A stretch of DNA of 64,000 nt from Hymenobacter sp. J193. GTDB lineage: Bacteria; Bacteroidota; Bacteroidia; Cytophagales; Hymenobacteraceae. This document shows positions 13,044-23,539 of this stretch, piece by piece. Position 1 is the stretch's first letter; the number at the start of each line of letters is the position of its first letter. The position numbers were made by a program, and so were the translations under genes. A model generated the notes under the pieces. It ran no database searches. It was given only the letters and a program-made list of their open reading frames with translations, and was not told where the DNA came from. The stretch lies in assembly GCF_024700075.1 (NCBI RefSeq), contig NZ_JAJONE010000001.1, positions 434,001-498,000 on the forward strand. Reading direction: 5' to 3'.

Positions 13044-16000
13044 ATGAAGTATAAAGCCGTACTGCCCTCCCAGGCGCTTGATTTAGCTTATCGTCGTCAG
13101 AAAGTAACCCGGGCTACCCTGGACGCCTTTGAGGCCGCCCGCGGGCAGCTGCTCACCGAGCTGGATGCCCAGGCCGATGAGGCCGATATTATAGAGCCCC
13201 TGCGCCGCTTTTTGCAGGCCGCCGGCTTTGCCAACTACCTCAACTCCCGCAAAAAGCGCGACCTGGTGATGCACACCGGCCCCCAGGTCTCCGACCCCAT
13301 CGGCATCATCTTCGAGCTCAAGCACGCCAAAAACAAGGCGGAGATGGTGCAGAAGGACAACCTCAACCGCAAGGCCCTGCACGAGCTGCTGCTCTACTAC
13401 TTCCAGGAGCGCACCGCCGAGCAGGAAGCCCAGGAGCTGCGCCAGCTCATCATCACCAACGGCTACGAGTGGTTTGTGTTCGACGCCCACGATTTTGACC
13501 GGGTGTTCTGGAAGAATACCGAGCTGCGCACCTTTTTCCAGAAGCACAAGCAGGGCCAGACCACCGGCGGCGACACCAAGTACTTCTACGACCACGCCCG
13601 GGCCCTGCTGGAAAAATCGGAGGCCGAGGTGCGCTTCACCTACTTCTCCCTGGACCCGCGCGACGAGAAAAACCAGCGCAAGCCCCTGGGCGAGCGGGGC
13701 CTGCTCTGGCTCAGCAAGCTCTTCTCGGCCCCGCACCTGCTCAAGGAGCCCTTTGCCCAGGACGCCAACACCCTCAACCGGGCCTTCTACGAGGAGCTGC
13801 TCTACCTCATGGGCCTGGAGGAAGTGAAGGACAAGGGCCGCAAGCTCATTCAGCGCTGCGCCCCCGAGCGCCGGCAGCGCGGCTCCCTGCTCGAAAATAC
13901 CCTGGTGCAGCTGCGCGCCGAAGACATGCTGCGCAACCTGCCCCCCGAGGAGCTGGCTACCTACGGCGACGCGCCCGGGCAGCAGGCCCAGGAAGTGGGC
14001 CTGGCCTTGTGCCTGACCTGGGTGAGCCGCCTGCTGTTTCTGAAGCTGCTGGAGGGCCAGCTGCGCCGCTACCACGCCCCCCACGAGGCGCCCTTCCGGT
14101 TTCTCGACCCCGCCCAGCTCAAGGAGTACGACCAGCTGAACCTGCTCTTTTACCGGGTGCTCAACCGCCCGCCGGCCGAGCGGGAAGGGCCCGAGGCGGC
14201 CCAGTACCACCAGGTGCCCTACCTGAACTCCTCCCTGTTTGAGCCCTCGGCCCTGGAGCGCGTCACGCTGCGCATTTCCGGCCTCGATGACCGCATCGAG
14301 CTGCCCCTGCTGGCCAAAGGCAAGACCAGCCGCTCAGTGCTGCGCCAGGAAACCGGGGGCCCCGCGCCGGCGGCCCTCACCTACCTGCTGCGCTTTCTCG
14401 ATGCCTACGACTTTGCCTCCGAGGGCTCCGAAACCGTGCGCGACGACGACCGGCCCCTGATTTCGGCGGCCGTGCTGGGCCTCATCTTCGAGAAAATAAA
14501 CGGGTACAAGGACGGCTCCTTCTACACGCCCGGCTTCATTACCATGTACATGTGCCGCCACACCCTGCGCCGGGCCGTGGTGCGCCACTTCCAGGCGCGC
14601 TTCGCCCTGGAAGCCGACACCGTGGCCGAGTTGCGCGAGCGGCTCGACGACCAGCCCAAAAAGCGGCCCGAGTTCAGCGAGGCCTTCAACGAGCTGCGCG
14701 TGTGCGACCCGGCCGTGGGCTCGGGCCACTTCCTGGTGAGTGCCCTCAACGAGCTGCTGGCCATCAAGAGCGAGCTGGGCCTGCTGCTCGACGACGAGGG
14801 CAAGCGCCTGCGCTACACCCTCACGGTGGCCCGCGACGAGCTGGCCGTGACCAGCGACGAAGACGACACCCTCTTTGAGTACCACGCCCGCCTGGCGGCC
14901 GACGGCACCCGCCACGTGGGCCGCGACCATACCCGCCTGCAAAGCGCCCTGTTCCGCGAAAAGCGCCACCTGATAGAGCACTGCCTCTACGGCGTGGACC
15001 TCAACCCCAACTCCGTGCGCATCTGCCGCCTGCGCCTCTGGATTGAGCTGCTCAAGCACGCCTACTACACCCCCGCCAGCCAGTACCGCGAGCTGGAAAC
15101 CCTGCCCAACCTCGACCTGAACGTGCGCGCCGGCAACTCCCTCATCAGCCGCTATGCCCTGGGGGGCCGACCTCACGGAGGTGTTCCGGCGCAAGGATAC
15201 CTCGGTGGCCGCCTACCGCCGCGCCTTTGCCGCCTTCTTCTCGGCCAGGGGCCGCGAGGCCAAGCAGGAGCTCCAGGAGTTCCTGGTGCGCCTGAAGGAG
15301 CAGTTCAAAACCAGCATCCAACTCCACGACCCGCTCCTGAAGAAAATAACCCGGGCCAAAGAAGACGTGTTGCGCGCCGAGCTGGATGCCAAGCCCGACT
15401 TGTTTGGCAAAGCCCGCCTGACGGAGGAAGACGCCTGGGCCAAGCGCACCACCGCCCAGCTGAACCTGGAAAAGCTGGAGGCCGAGCGCCTGCACCGCGA
15501 GCAGGGCGCCCTCTACCGCGACGCCTTTGAGTGGCGCTTCGAGTTCCCGGAGCTGCTGCACCCCGATGGCTCCTTCCGCGGCTTCGATGCCGTGCTGGGC
15601 AACCCGCCCTACATCCGGCAGGAGGAGCTGGCCCCGGCCTTCAAAAACCACCTCAAAACCGGCTACGACACGGCCGCCGGCACCGCCGACCTCTACGTGT
15701 ACTTCTACGAGCAGGGCCTGCGCCTGCTGGCCCCCGGCGGCGAGCTGAGCTTTATCACCAACAACAAGTGGCTGCGCGCCGGCTACGGCCAGGGCCTGCG
15801 CCGCTACCTGCTCCAGCCCGAGCGCCAGCTGGTGGAGCTGCTCGACTTCGGCGACCTGCCCGTGTTCCCGGAGGCTACCACCTACCCCAACATCCTGAGC
15901 GTGTGCCGCGCCCCCCAAGCCGCCACCGTGCGCGTGGCCGAGCTGACTACCCTGGGCACCGACCCCACCCGCTTTGAGGCAGTAGTAGAGGCCGCCACCA

Positions 16001-16848
16001 CCGACATGCCCACCGCCCGCCTCTCCGAAGAAGCCTGGAGCCTCGCCGCCGCCGAACAGCAACAGCTACTGGAAAAGCTGCGTGGGGCCGGTACGCCCCT
16101 GGGCGAGTATGTGGGTGGAAAGATTTATAACGGGGTAAAAACCGGCTTTAATGAAGCTTTTGTTATTGACGCAGCAACGCGAGAAGCTCTTATTGCCGAC
16201 GACCCAAAATCAGTAGGATTTATTAAGCCGTTTTTATCAGGCAGGGATGTAAAACGCTACCGGCAACCAGCTTCCAACACTTTCCTACTGTATATCGACT
16301 GGAAGTTTGAACTGGATAAGTTCCCAGCCATTAAAACCCATTTACTTCAATATCAAGAACAGCTTTCGGCACGCTCCGAAGTAAAGAAGGGTAACTATCC
16401 TTGGTATGCCCTAGAAAGAGCAAGACCAGAGATTAAAGCCATATTTGAACAACCCAAAATAATGATTGCAAACTTTTCGCAGAACGCTCCATATACGATT
16501 GATAAACAGGGCTATTTTTCAAATAATAAGACAACTATTATTCCATTAAACGACAATTTTTTGGTAGGAGTACTTAATTCAAGACCCACTGATTTTTGCT
16601 ACAAAGCAATAGGCGCTACAAAAGCCAACGGCTATTATGAATACCTACCGATTAATCTCTCCCAACTTCCCATCCCCGCCGCCACGCCCGAGCAGCAAGC
16701 CGAAATAGCGGCCCTGGTGGAGCAGGTGCTGGCCGCCAAAGCCGCCGCCCCCACCGCCGATACCACCGCCCTGGAGCAGCAGATAGATGCCCTGGTGGCG
16801 GGGCTCTACGGCCTCACGCCCCAGGAAACGGCCCTGCTCACGGCCTAG
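13044..16848 (+). CDS. Type IIG-like restriction-modification enzyme (frameshifted)
   Basis: Single-chain restriction endonuclease/adenine methyltransferase of the Eco57I type, about 1267 residues once joined. The N terminus has a PD-(D/E)XK-like nuclease pattern (RDLVMHTG near residue 73, then IIFELKHAKN near 92). The helical middle is followed by methyltransferase motif I DPAVGSGHF (about 14707), motif IV NPPYIRQEEL (about 15601) and a C-terminal target-recognition region. Frame 1 stops at 15530, while the second frame opens before 15154. The overlap contains a G6 run at 15162-15167, and dropping one G joins NSLISRYALG to ADLTEVFRRKD. The region about 16110-16650 is clearly more AT-rich than the rest. 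An HTH gene follows. Confidence 0.85.
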
Positions 16849-16984
16849 CCCCGGCGCGGCACTTTGCGCCGCCGGCCGGTTTGCTTTCGCTTTTTGAAGA
16901 ACGCAAAAAACTGAAAGCAAATCGGGTGCGGTTTTGCTTTCGGTTTTTTACCTTGCCCGAAAAGCGAAAGCAAATGCCACGGGT

Positions 16985-17502
16985 ATGACGACTACTACGC
17001 CCCTGCTGCCCCGCCTGCGGGCCTGGTTTGGCCTGAGCCAAACGGAATTGGGCCGCTGCCTGGGTTTGAGCCGGGTGATGGTATCGCAGGTAGAGCGGGG
17101 CGTGCGCGGGCTGCCCCTGCCGGCGGGCCTGCCCCAGGCCGCCCTCACCCTGGCTTACCACCACACCCCGCCCGAGTCTACCCTGAGCCCCCCAATACCG
17201 TGGCCCTGCGGCGGCAGCAGCGCGCCTGTCTCCTGCGCGCCGATAGGGTAGCCTATGAGCTGGAGCTGCTGCCCGAGCGCGCCGCCTGGGCCCGGCGCCG
17301 CCTGGCGGCCCTGCCCACCCTCACGGCGGCCCTCTGCCCCCACGGCGAGCCGCCCCCGCCCTGGCTCAACGGCTTTGCCAATGCCGCCCGCGACGAGCTG
17401 GTGCGCAGCGGCAGCACCGCCCAGGCCCGCCTGCACGCCCGGCGCGCCGCCCTATTGGCCGAGGCCGCCGCCCTGGAGCAGCTGCTGGCCGGCACTATGT
17501 AG
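16985..17502 (+). CDS. Small HTH (XRE-like) protein next to the R-M gene (frameshifted)
   Basis: From ATG 16985, an XRE-type helix-turn-helix is visible early: LRAWFGLSQTELGRCLGLS followed by RVMVSQVERGVRGLP. After a C6 run at 17188-17193 the frame is lost, but the next frame (+1) continues NTVALRRQQRACLLRADRV and an Arg/Ala-rich helical C terminus to 17502. Adding one C gives about 172 residues. The gene starts 136 bases after the R-M enzyme. Controllers of R-M expression are often small XRE proteins, so a regulatory role is possible but not shown. The C-terminal half is unlike known C-proteins. Confidence 0.6.
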
Positions 17503-17550
17503 GGGCGGGGCTTGTCCCCGCCCGCCGCTAAACCGGAGGTCAGCATAGCT

Positions 17551-17729
17551 AAGAGCAGGTTTGGGATTTGTCAAAAAGACCGCTGGAACGTCATGCTGAG
17601 CGCAGCCGAAGCATCTCTACCTCTGGCTAATTATAGCCTTACAACGAAGCGGTAGAGATGCTTCGACAAGCGGACGCCAGATCAGGCTTGACGGAAACGA
17701 CTTTGTTTTAAATTCCCAAACCCGCTCTT
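17551..17729. mobile_element. MITE-like palindromic element, copy 1
   Basis: Terminal inverted repeats AAGAGCAGGTTTGGGATTT (left) and AAATTCCCAAACCCGCTCTT (right, ending 17729) flank an inner pair of TCATGCTGAGCGCAGCCGAA-type words. A second copy with the same termini is at 42660-42814. No ORF is inside. The remainder of 17503-17931 has GC-rich REP words and nothing else recognisable. Confidence 0.75.
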
Positions 17730-17931
17730 AAAACCTCCAGCCTAAAATCGTCGGGCTCCCCTCTCTCCTTTTCATTCCGGGCATCAAGCGCTACCCCGCG
17801 TGGCTCCTCCAAAAAAACCCATCTTTCTATATTCAATCAATACGATAAACCAATATCTTACCGTTAGTAAAAGAGCTGCCGCGCGGAAGCCGGGGGCCCA
17901 GTGTTATTCCATCTTTTTCCATTTTCTACCT

Positions 17932-18339
17932 ATGGCGTTTTCCGTCAATCTACTTACCACGGCCGCTCAGTGCACCGAGCTGCTGGCTGACAAAGGCCGC
18001 GAGCGGACCGGCCTGGTCAACCGCCTCAACAACCTCCAGTTTCAGCTCGACAACTGGAGCAACGTCACCAGCACGGCCGCCGAGCTGGCCACCACCCAGG
18101 CTATGATTGCGGGCCTGCAGCCGCTGATCGACTCCCTGCCTGAGGGCGACGACCGGCGCCGCAACCAGAACACGCTGCTCCGCTACCAAGCCCGCGCCAA
18201 CAACCTGGCCGGCAAAGTGGAGGACTACAGCGCCACGGCCCTGCTGGAAAAAGAGCTGGACCGCGACGAGCTGACGGCCGAAATTGCCGTGCTCGACACG
18301 TTCATTGCCGCCGTTACTGCCCGCAAAGCCGCCCTCTAG
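17932..18339 (+). CDS. Hypothetical coiled-coil protein
   Basis: A 135-residue all-helical protein of unknown function. Start taken as ATG 17932 (MAFSVNLLTTAAQ), because upstream codons in the frame lack coding character. It is rich in Ala, Leu, Asn and Asp with heptad-like spacing (TELLADKGRERTGLVNRLNN, then LEKELDRDELTAEIAVLD), suggesting antiparallel coiled coils. No signal peptide or membrane segment. A strong terminator follows 45 bases later. Confidence 0.7.
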   Translation: MAFSVNLLTTAAQCTELLADKGRERTGLVNRLNNLQFQLDNWSNVTSTAAELATTQAMIAGLQPLIDSLPEGDDRRRNQNTLLRYQARANNLAGKVEDYSATALLEKELDRDELTAEIAVLDTFIAAVTARKAAL

Positions 18340-18381
18340 GCCCCGGCTGTTCCGCTATGCTATCTTCCGCACCTATTGCAC

Positions 18382-18412
18382 GCCCCCTCCGGTTTCGGAG
18401 GGGGCTTTTTTT
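18382..18412 (+). terminator. Rho-independent terminator
   Basis: Ten-base stem GCCCCCTCCG / CGGAGGGGGC with loop GTTT, followed by seven T. Ends the coiled-coil protein transcript. Confidence 0.9.
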
Positions 18413-18626
18413 ATGAATTTACGTAGCCCCTGATGCCCTTATAAGGATTTGAGCTGCAGTTGACTAGGATAATTAATTTTTAACTTCCTTTTAATCCAAT
18501 TATACAATCCGCAAGCTCAACCGGGTGCGTAGGCATAGCACGCACCAGCCAGGCAAGGCGGCCCCAATACCGGGGACGGCCCGGCATGAGGAACGTGTAT
18601 TTCTCACTTTTTTACCTTATCTGAGT

Positions 18627-21600
18627 ATGCCAACACCCCTACTCCCGCCGCGGCTGCGCCTTCCGGGAAACAACCCCTCCCTTCGCCGCTGGACCCTGGG
18701 CCTGGGGCTGCTGCTGACTTCGGCCGGCGCGGCTTCTGCCCAAACCATCTACGGCCTCTCGGGCACCAACAACAACAAGCTGGTGAGCTTCGCGGCTGCC
18801 ACGCCCGGCACGCTCACGTCCACCAACATTTCGGGCGTGGCCGGCGGGCAGCTGCTGGTAGGCATTGATTTCCGGCCCGCTACCGGCGAGCTGTATGCCC
18901 TGGGCTACAACGCCGCGGCGGCCTCCCCGGCCACCAACGCCCAGCTGTACGTCATCAACCGCAGCACCGGGGCAGCCACGGCCGTGGGCAGCGCCAGCCG
19001 CCTGGAGCTGGGCGGCAGCTCGGAGCGCATCGGCTTCGACTTCAACCCCACCGTGGACCGCATCCGGATAGTAAGCACCAACGACTTCAACTACCGCCTG
19101 CACCCCACCACCGGCGCCATCGTGGATGGCAACGCTACTCTGGACGGCACCCAGCCCGATGGTACCCTGGCCTACGCCGCCGCCGACGCCAACGCGGGCC
19201 AGAACCCCGGCGTGGGCACGGCCGCCTACACCAACTCCTTTATCGGCAGCACCAGCACCACGCTGTATGTGATAGACGAGCTGGCCGGCCGCCTGCTGAC
19301 CCAGAACCCGCCGAATGCCGGCACGCTGAACACAGAGGGCACCCTGCCCGGCTTCTCGGGCGCTTCCGCAGTCGACGCCGACATCTACTTCGACCCCGCC
19401 ACGCGCACCAACGACGCTTTCCTGCTGGCCACCGCCGACCCCGGCCCCGGCCCGGAGCGCTCCACGCTGTACCAGCTGAACCTGGACAACGGCACCATAG
19501 GAACGCCGGCCCTGATTGGCGGCCCCAGCGACCAGCTCAGTGACATTGCCGTGCTCATTGACCGCACGGCTCCGGCCCCCAGCGGGCAGCTGCTCTACGC
19601 CGTGAGCTCCAACAACAACCTGCTGAGCTTCTACTCCGGCACGCCGGGCTTTATCAACTCGGCCACGCCCATCACGGGCATTGCCCCGGGCCAGACGCTG
19701 GCAGGCACCGACTTCCGGCCCAACACCGGCCAGCTGTTCGGGCTGGGCTACAACCCCGGCACCGGCGAGTCGCGCCTCTACGTGATTGACCGCAGCACGG
19801 CCGTGGCTACGCCCGTGGGCTCCGGCCCCATCACCCTGAATCTGGGTACTACCACCGCAGCCGTCAACGGCATCGGCTTCGACTTCAACCCCACCGTGGA
19901 CCGCATCCGGGTGACGGGCCTTAACCAGAGCAACTACCGCCTCAACCCCAACAACGGCGCCATTGTGGATGGCAACGCCGCCGAAGCGGGCGTGCAGCCC
20001 GACGGTGACCTGAAGTTTGTGGATGGCACTACGGGCACTCCTACCATTGGAGCGGTGGCCTACATCAACTCCTATGTGGGCGCTACCAGCACCACGCTAT
20101 ATGATTTTGATGGGGTGCGCAACCAGCTGTTTGTGCAAACCGACCCCAACAAGGGCGAGTTGACGGCCGTGAATGGCAACGCCCTGTTTGCGGGCAACAG
20201 CAGCTCGAACACCGACCTGGACGTGTACTTCGACCCCTCGGCCCTGATAAACCGGGCCTTTGCGGTGTCGGACGCGGGCAGCGGCAGCCCGGCGGCCTTC
20301 AGCACCCTGTACTCAGTGACCCTGCTGAACGCCACCAGCAGCAGCCTGGGCGTGATTGGCGGGGGCATTTCGGTGCGCGATGTGGCGGCCTTCCTGACCG
20401 GAGCCAATGCCTCGGCTCCACTCTCCGGCCGTCTGCTCTACGGCGTGGCCGGCGGCAACCTGGTATCGTTCGGCTCGGGCAACCCCGAGGTGATTCGGAC
20501 GGCCGTGAACATCACCGGCCTGGGCACCGGGCAAGTGGTAGCCGGGGTTGATTTCCGGCCCGCTACCGGCGCCTTGTATGCCTTAGGCTACGATGCCACC
20601 AACCAGCAGGCCCAGCTCTACACCCTGAACACCACCACCGGGGCCCTCACGGCCGTAGGCGGCGTGAACAATCTGGCCCTGGGCACCAGCGCGGCCGGCA
20701 TCGGCTTCGACTTCAACCCCGTGCCCGACCGTATCCGGGTAATTGGGGCCGATGGCGTCAACTACCGCCTCAACCCCACCGTGGGCACCGACGTGGTGAC
20801 GACGGACGGCACCACCGGCCGCAGCCTGAGCGCCGCCGCCTACACCAACAACGACAACAACACGGCTACGGGCACGGCCCTCTACGCCTACGAGCAGAGC
20901 ACCAACCGGGTAATCCTGTTCAGTGACCCCAACGCGGGCACCAACTCGGTGCGAGGCGCTTCGGGCATCACGGTGAACCCCGGCGTGGACTTCGACATCT
21001 TCGCCGATATAGCTGACCCCGGCACGCCTGCCAACACGGCCTACCTGGTGGCCACGCCCACCGGCAGCACTTCCGACAACCTGTACACCGTGGCCCTGGG
21101 CTCCGGCGCTGCTTCGCTCGTGGGCCGCATCGGCTCGGGCTCGAACCTGACCGGGCTGGCCGCCTTCCTGGAGCCGGCTCCCGTAGTTGCCAACGACTAC
21201 GTATGGACCGGCGCCGTGGATACCGACTGGGGCACGGCCGGTAACTGGCTGCCCATGCAGGTGCCCACCGCCACCAGCAACGTAACCATCCCCAACGTGG
21301 CCAACGACCCGGTGGTGGATGACGCTCAGCAGGCCAACAACCTGACCCTGGGCAGCGGCGCTACCCTCTTCACCGCCAACGGCGGCGTGCTCATGGTGAA
21401 CGGCGCCTTCACCAATAACGGCGGCCTGACCGATGGCACCGGCACCGGCGAAGTGCGCTTTATGGGTGCCGCTGCGCAAACCATCAGCGGTACAACTACC
21501 CTGTTCAACAACCTCACGGTAGGCTCGGCCGGCGTGCTGGCGGGTGGCCCGGTACAGGTGCAGCGCGTGCTGCTCCTCAACGGCAACCTGAACTCTAACG

Positions 21601-23063
21601 GCAACCTGACCCTGCTCTCCAATGCCGAAGGCACGGCCCACGTGGTGAACACCAGCGGCGCGGTGCTGGGCACTGCCACTGTGCAGCGCTACATCATGTC
21701 CAGCAACAACGGCCTGGGCTACCGCCACTATTCCTCCCCGGTGGTGAGCACGACCGTGGCCGACCTGGCTACCTCTGGCTTCACGCCCGTGGTGAATAAC
21801 GACTACAACACCGACCCGACCCCGGGCGATGCGAAACCCTACCCCACGGTATTCGGCTATGACGAGCAGCGCCTCGACACCAGCCCGGCTACCGCGCTGG
21901 CGCCCTTCAGCAAAGGCTGGTTTTCCCCGGCCAGCCTGGGCAGCCCCCTGGAGCGCGGCCGCGGCTACACCGTGAACCTGCCCGGCACGGCCCTGGTCGA
22001 TTTCGAAGGCACGCTCAACAACGGCCCCATCACCCAAACCGGCCTCACCCGCACCACGACCGACGCGCCCAGCTCCGGCTGGCACCTGCTGGGCAACCCC
22101 TATCCCTCGCCCATCGACTGGTCGGCCCTCTACCAAAGCGGGGCTTCAGGCCTGAACGGAGCCGTGTACATCTTCGCCTCATCGGGCCAGTACAGCGGCA
22201 ACTATAGCTCCTTCGTGAACGGGGTGCCGTTTAATGGCCAGAACATTGCCGCTGCCCAGGGCTTCTTTGTGCGGGTGACCACGCCCGGCACGACCGGCTC
22301 GCTCACCTTCAGCAATGCCGCCCGCCTGACGACCTACGCCAACCCGGCCTTCCAGCGCGGTACTGGTGAGCAGCGCCCCCTGGTGCAGCTCGACTTGTTG
22401 GGCAAAGACCAGGCCGATGCCGCCTACGCCTATTGGGAGCAGGGCGCTACCCCTGGCTTCGACGCCAGGTTCGATGCCGTGAAGTTCCCCGTCCGCTCGG
22501 GCCTCTCGCTGGCCTTGCTGGCCGGCACCGAGGAAATGAGCATCAGCGGCCTGCCCGCCCTGGACGCGGCTACCTCTACGGAGCTGCCCCTGACGGTGCG
22601 CGTGCCCGCGGCCGGCACCTACACCCTGCACGCGGCCCAGCTGCTGAACCTGCCCGCCGGCATGAAAGCCTATTTGCGCGACGCCCAGACCGGCCAGCTG
22701 ACGGATCTAAGCACCCAGCCCCGCTACGCGTTCAGCACCGCCGCCGACGGCCTGCAGGCCCCACGCTTTACGCTGGTGCTCAGCGCCAACAGCGTGCTGG
22801 CCGCAGCCCCGGCGGCCCTGCGTGAGCAGGTAGCCCTCTACCCCAACCCCGCCCGCGACGCCGTGCGCGTGCTGCTGCCCGCCAGCCTGAGCAAGCAGCC
22901 GGTGGAAGCCGTGCTGGTCAACAGCCTGGGCCAGACGGTACGGCGGCAGGCCGTGGCCGCAGACCAGCGCAGCCTGAGCCTGCGGGGCCTTGCCCCAGGC
23001 GTGTACACCGTGCAGCTGCGCACGGCCCAGGGCCTGATTGCCAAGCGCCTGGTAGTACAATAA
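18627..23063 (+). CDS. Secreted DUF4394-repeat protein with T9SS type A sorting domain
   Basis: A 1478-residue exported protein. The start is set at ATG 18627, which gives a basic-hydrophobic signal peptide (RRWTLGLGLLLTSAGAASAQ). It has three DUF4394-like beta-propeller repeats beginning about residues 41, 320 and 602, each with a DFRPATGxLYALGY phrase and a GFDFNPxxDRIR phrase. A VWTGAVDTDWGTAGNW segment follows at about 857, then beta-rich spacer domains. From about 1399 there is a type IX secretion sorting domain: VALYPNPARDAVRV, LRGLAPGVYTVQLRT and a terminal KRLVVQ. It is therefore translocated by the T9SS and probably anchored or released at the surface. Ligand unknown. Confidence 0.9.
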   Translation: MPTPLLPPRLRLPGNNPSLRRWTLGLGLLLTSAGAASAQTIYGLSGTNNNKLVSFAAATPGTLTSTNISGVAGGQLLVGIDFRPATGELYALGYNAAAASPATNAQLYVINRSTGAATAVGSASRLELGGSSERIGFDFNPTVDRIRIVSTNDFNYRLHPTTGAIVDGNATLDGTQPDGTLAYAAADANAGQNPGVGTAAYTNSFIGSTSTTLYVIDELAGRLLTQNPPNAGTLNTEGTLPGFSGASAVDADIYFDPATRTNDAFLLATADPGPGPERSTLYQLNLDNGTIGTPALIGGPSDQLSDIAVLIDRTAPAPSGQLLYAVSSNNNLLSFYSGTPGFINSATPITGIAPGQTLAGTDFRPNTGQLFGLGYNPGTGESRLYVIDRSTAVATPVGSGPITLNLGTTTAAVNGIGFDFNPTVDRIRVTGLNQSNYRLNPNNGAIVDGNAAEAGVQPDGDLKFVDGTTGTPTIGAVAYINSYVGATSTTLYDFDGVRNQLFVQTDPNKGELTAVNGNALFAGNSSSNTDLDVYFDPSALINRAFAVSDAGSGSPAAFSTLYSVTLLNATSSSLGVIGGGISVRDVAAFLTGANASAPLSGRLLYGVAGGNLVSFGSGNPEVIRTAVNITGLGTGQVVAGVDFRPATGALYALGYDATNQQAQLYTLNTTTGALTAVGGVNNLALGTSAAGIGFDFNPVPDRIRVIGADGVNYRLNPTVGTDVVTTDGTTGRSLSAAAYTNNDNNTATGTALYAYEQSTNRVILFSDPNAGTNSVRGASGITVNPGVDFDIFADIADPGTPANTAYLVATPTGSTSDNLYTVALGSGAASLVGRIGSGSNLTGLAAFLEPAPVVANDYVWTGAVDTDWGTAGNWLPMQVPTATSNVTIPNVANDPVVDDAQQANNLTLGSGATLFTANGGVLMVNGAFTNNGGLTDGTGTGEVRFMGAAAQTISGTTTLFNNLTVGSAGVLAGGPVQVQRVLLLNGNLNSNGNLTLLSNAEGTAHVVNTSGAVLGTATVQRYIMSSNNGLGYRHYSSPVVSTTVADLATSGFTPVVNNDYNTDPTPGDAKPYPTVFGYDEQRLDTSPATALAPFSKGWFSPASLGSPLERGRGYTVNLPGTALVDFEGTLNNGPITQTGLTRTTTDAPSSGWHLLGNPYPSPIDWSALYQSGASGLNGAVYIFASSGQYSGNYSSFVNGVPFNGQNIAAAQGFFVRVTTPGTTGSLTFSNAARLTTYANPAFQRGTGEQRPLVQLDLLGKDQADAAYAYWEQGATPGFDARFDAVKFPVRSGLSLALLAGTEEMSISGLPALDAATSTELPLTVRVPAAGTYTLHAAQLLNLPAGMKAYLRDAQTGQLTDLSTQPRYAFSTAADGLQAPRFTLVLSANSVLAAAPAALREQVALYPNPARDAVRVLLPASLSKQPVEAVLVNSLGQTVRRQAVAADQRSLSLRGLAPGVYTVQLRTAQGLIAKRLVVQ

Positions 23064-23142
23064 ACCTAGCGAGCGGCCGGTGCTCCGGCATCGGCCGCTC
23101 TACCGGGTTCCTTTTTCTTCGAATTAGCTTTAGACTTTTCAG

Positions 23143-23358
23143 ATGAACCGACTTCCTTTCCTTCTGCGCGCCGGTGGCCTCATGCTGGCCCTGTTTTGCT
23201 GCACTACGCTGGTGCATGCTCAAAGTGAGGAGCCACCCGAGGGTGGCCCCATGCCCGAGGACCCCACCGCTGTTCCCATTGACGGGGGAGCTTCCCTGCT
23301 ACTGGCAGCCGGCGTGGGCCTGGGCGTGCGCCACCTGCGCCGCCGGCAAAAAGCCTGA
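23143..23358 (+). CDS. PID-CTERM sorting-domain small protein
   Basis: A 71-residue protein with an N-terminal signal peptide (hydrophobic LMLALFCCTTLVHAQ), a short Pro/Glu-rich spacer (EEPPEGGPMPEDP) and a C-terminal sorting tail, VPIDGGASLLLAAGVGLGV followed by RHLRRRQK. PxDGG, hydrophobic helix and basic end is the PID-CTERM pattern of Bacteroidota, thought to be handled by exosortase-like enzymes. Almost nothing is left as mature protein between the two signals. It follows the T9SS gene by 79 bases. Confidence 0.75.
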   Translation: MNRLPFLLRAGGLMLALFCCTTLVHAQSEEPPEGGPMPEDPTAVPIDGGASLLLAAGVGLGVRHLRRRQKA

Positions 23359-23379
23359 TCCGTTAAGCTGTCGTACACT

Positions 23380-23431
23380 TCAATAGCAAAGAAGGCCCGG
23401 ATGCATGCATCCGGGCCTTCTTTGCTATTGA
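23380..23431. terminator. 52-nt perfect palindrome, bidirectional terminator
   Basis: A perfectly self-complementary 52-base sequence centred on GCATGC, with stem words AGAAGGCCCGG and A/T-rich outer ends. It sits between the convergent PID-CTERM gene and rtcB, so it can stop both transcripts. Confidence 0.85.
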
Positions 23432-23539
23432 GCTATCGGGCACTAAATTGTATGCAGTAAAGTACGGATCTTGCCTGTGTCCCTGGTTATAATGCGGCCA
23501 TCCACCGGCACGCACGGCGGGCGGGGGCAAGCCCCGCCT

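Noticed and set aside
20583..22136. 517-residue minus-strand ORF under the T9SS protein
   Set aside because: Gly/Val/Ala/His-rich shadow frame with no motif; the plus strand encodes a clear secreted protein.
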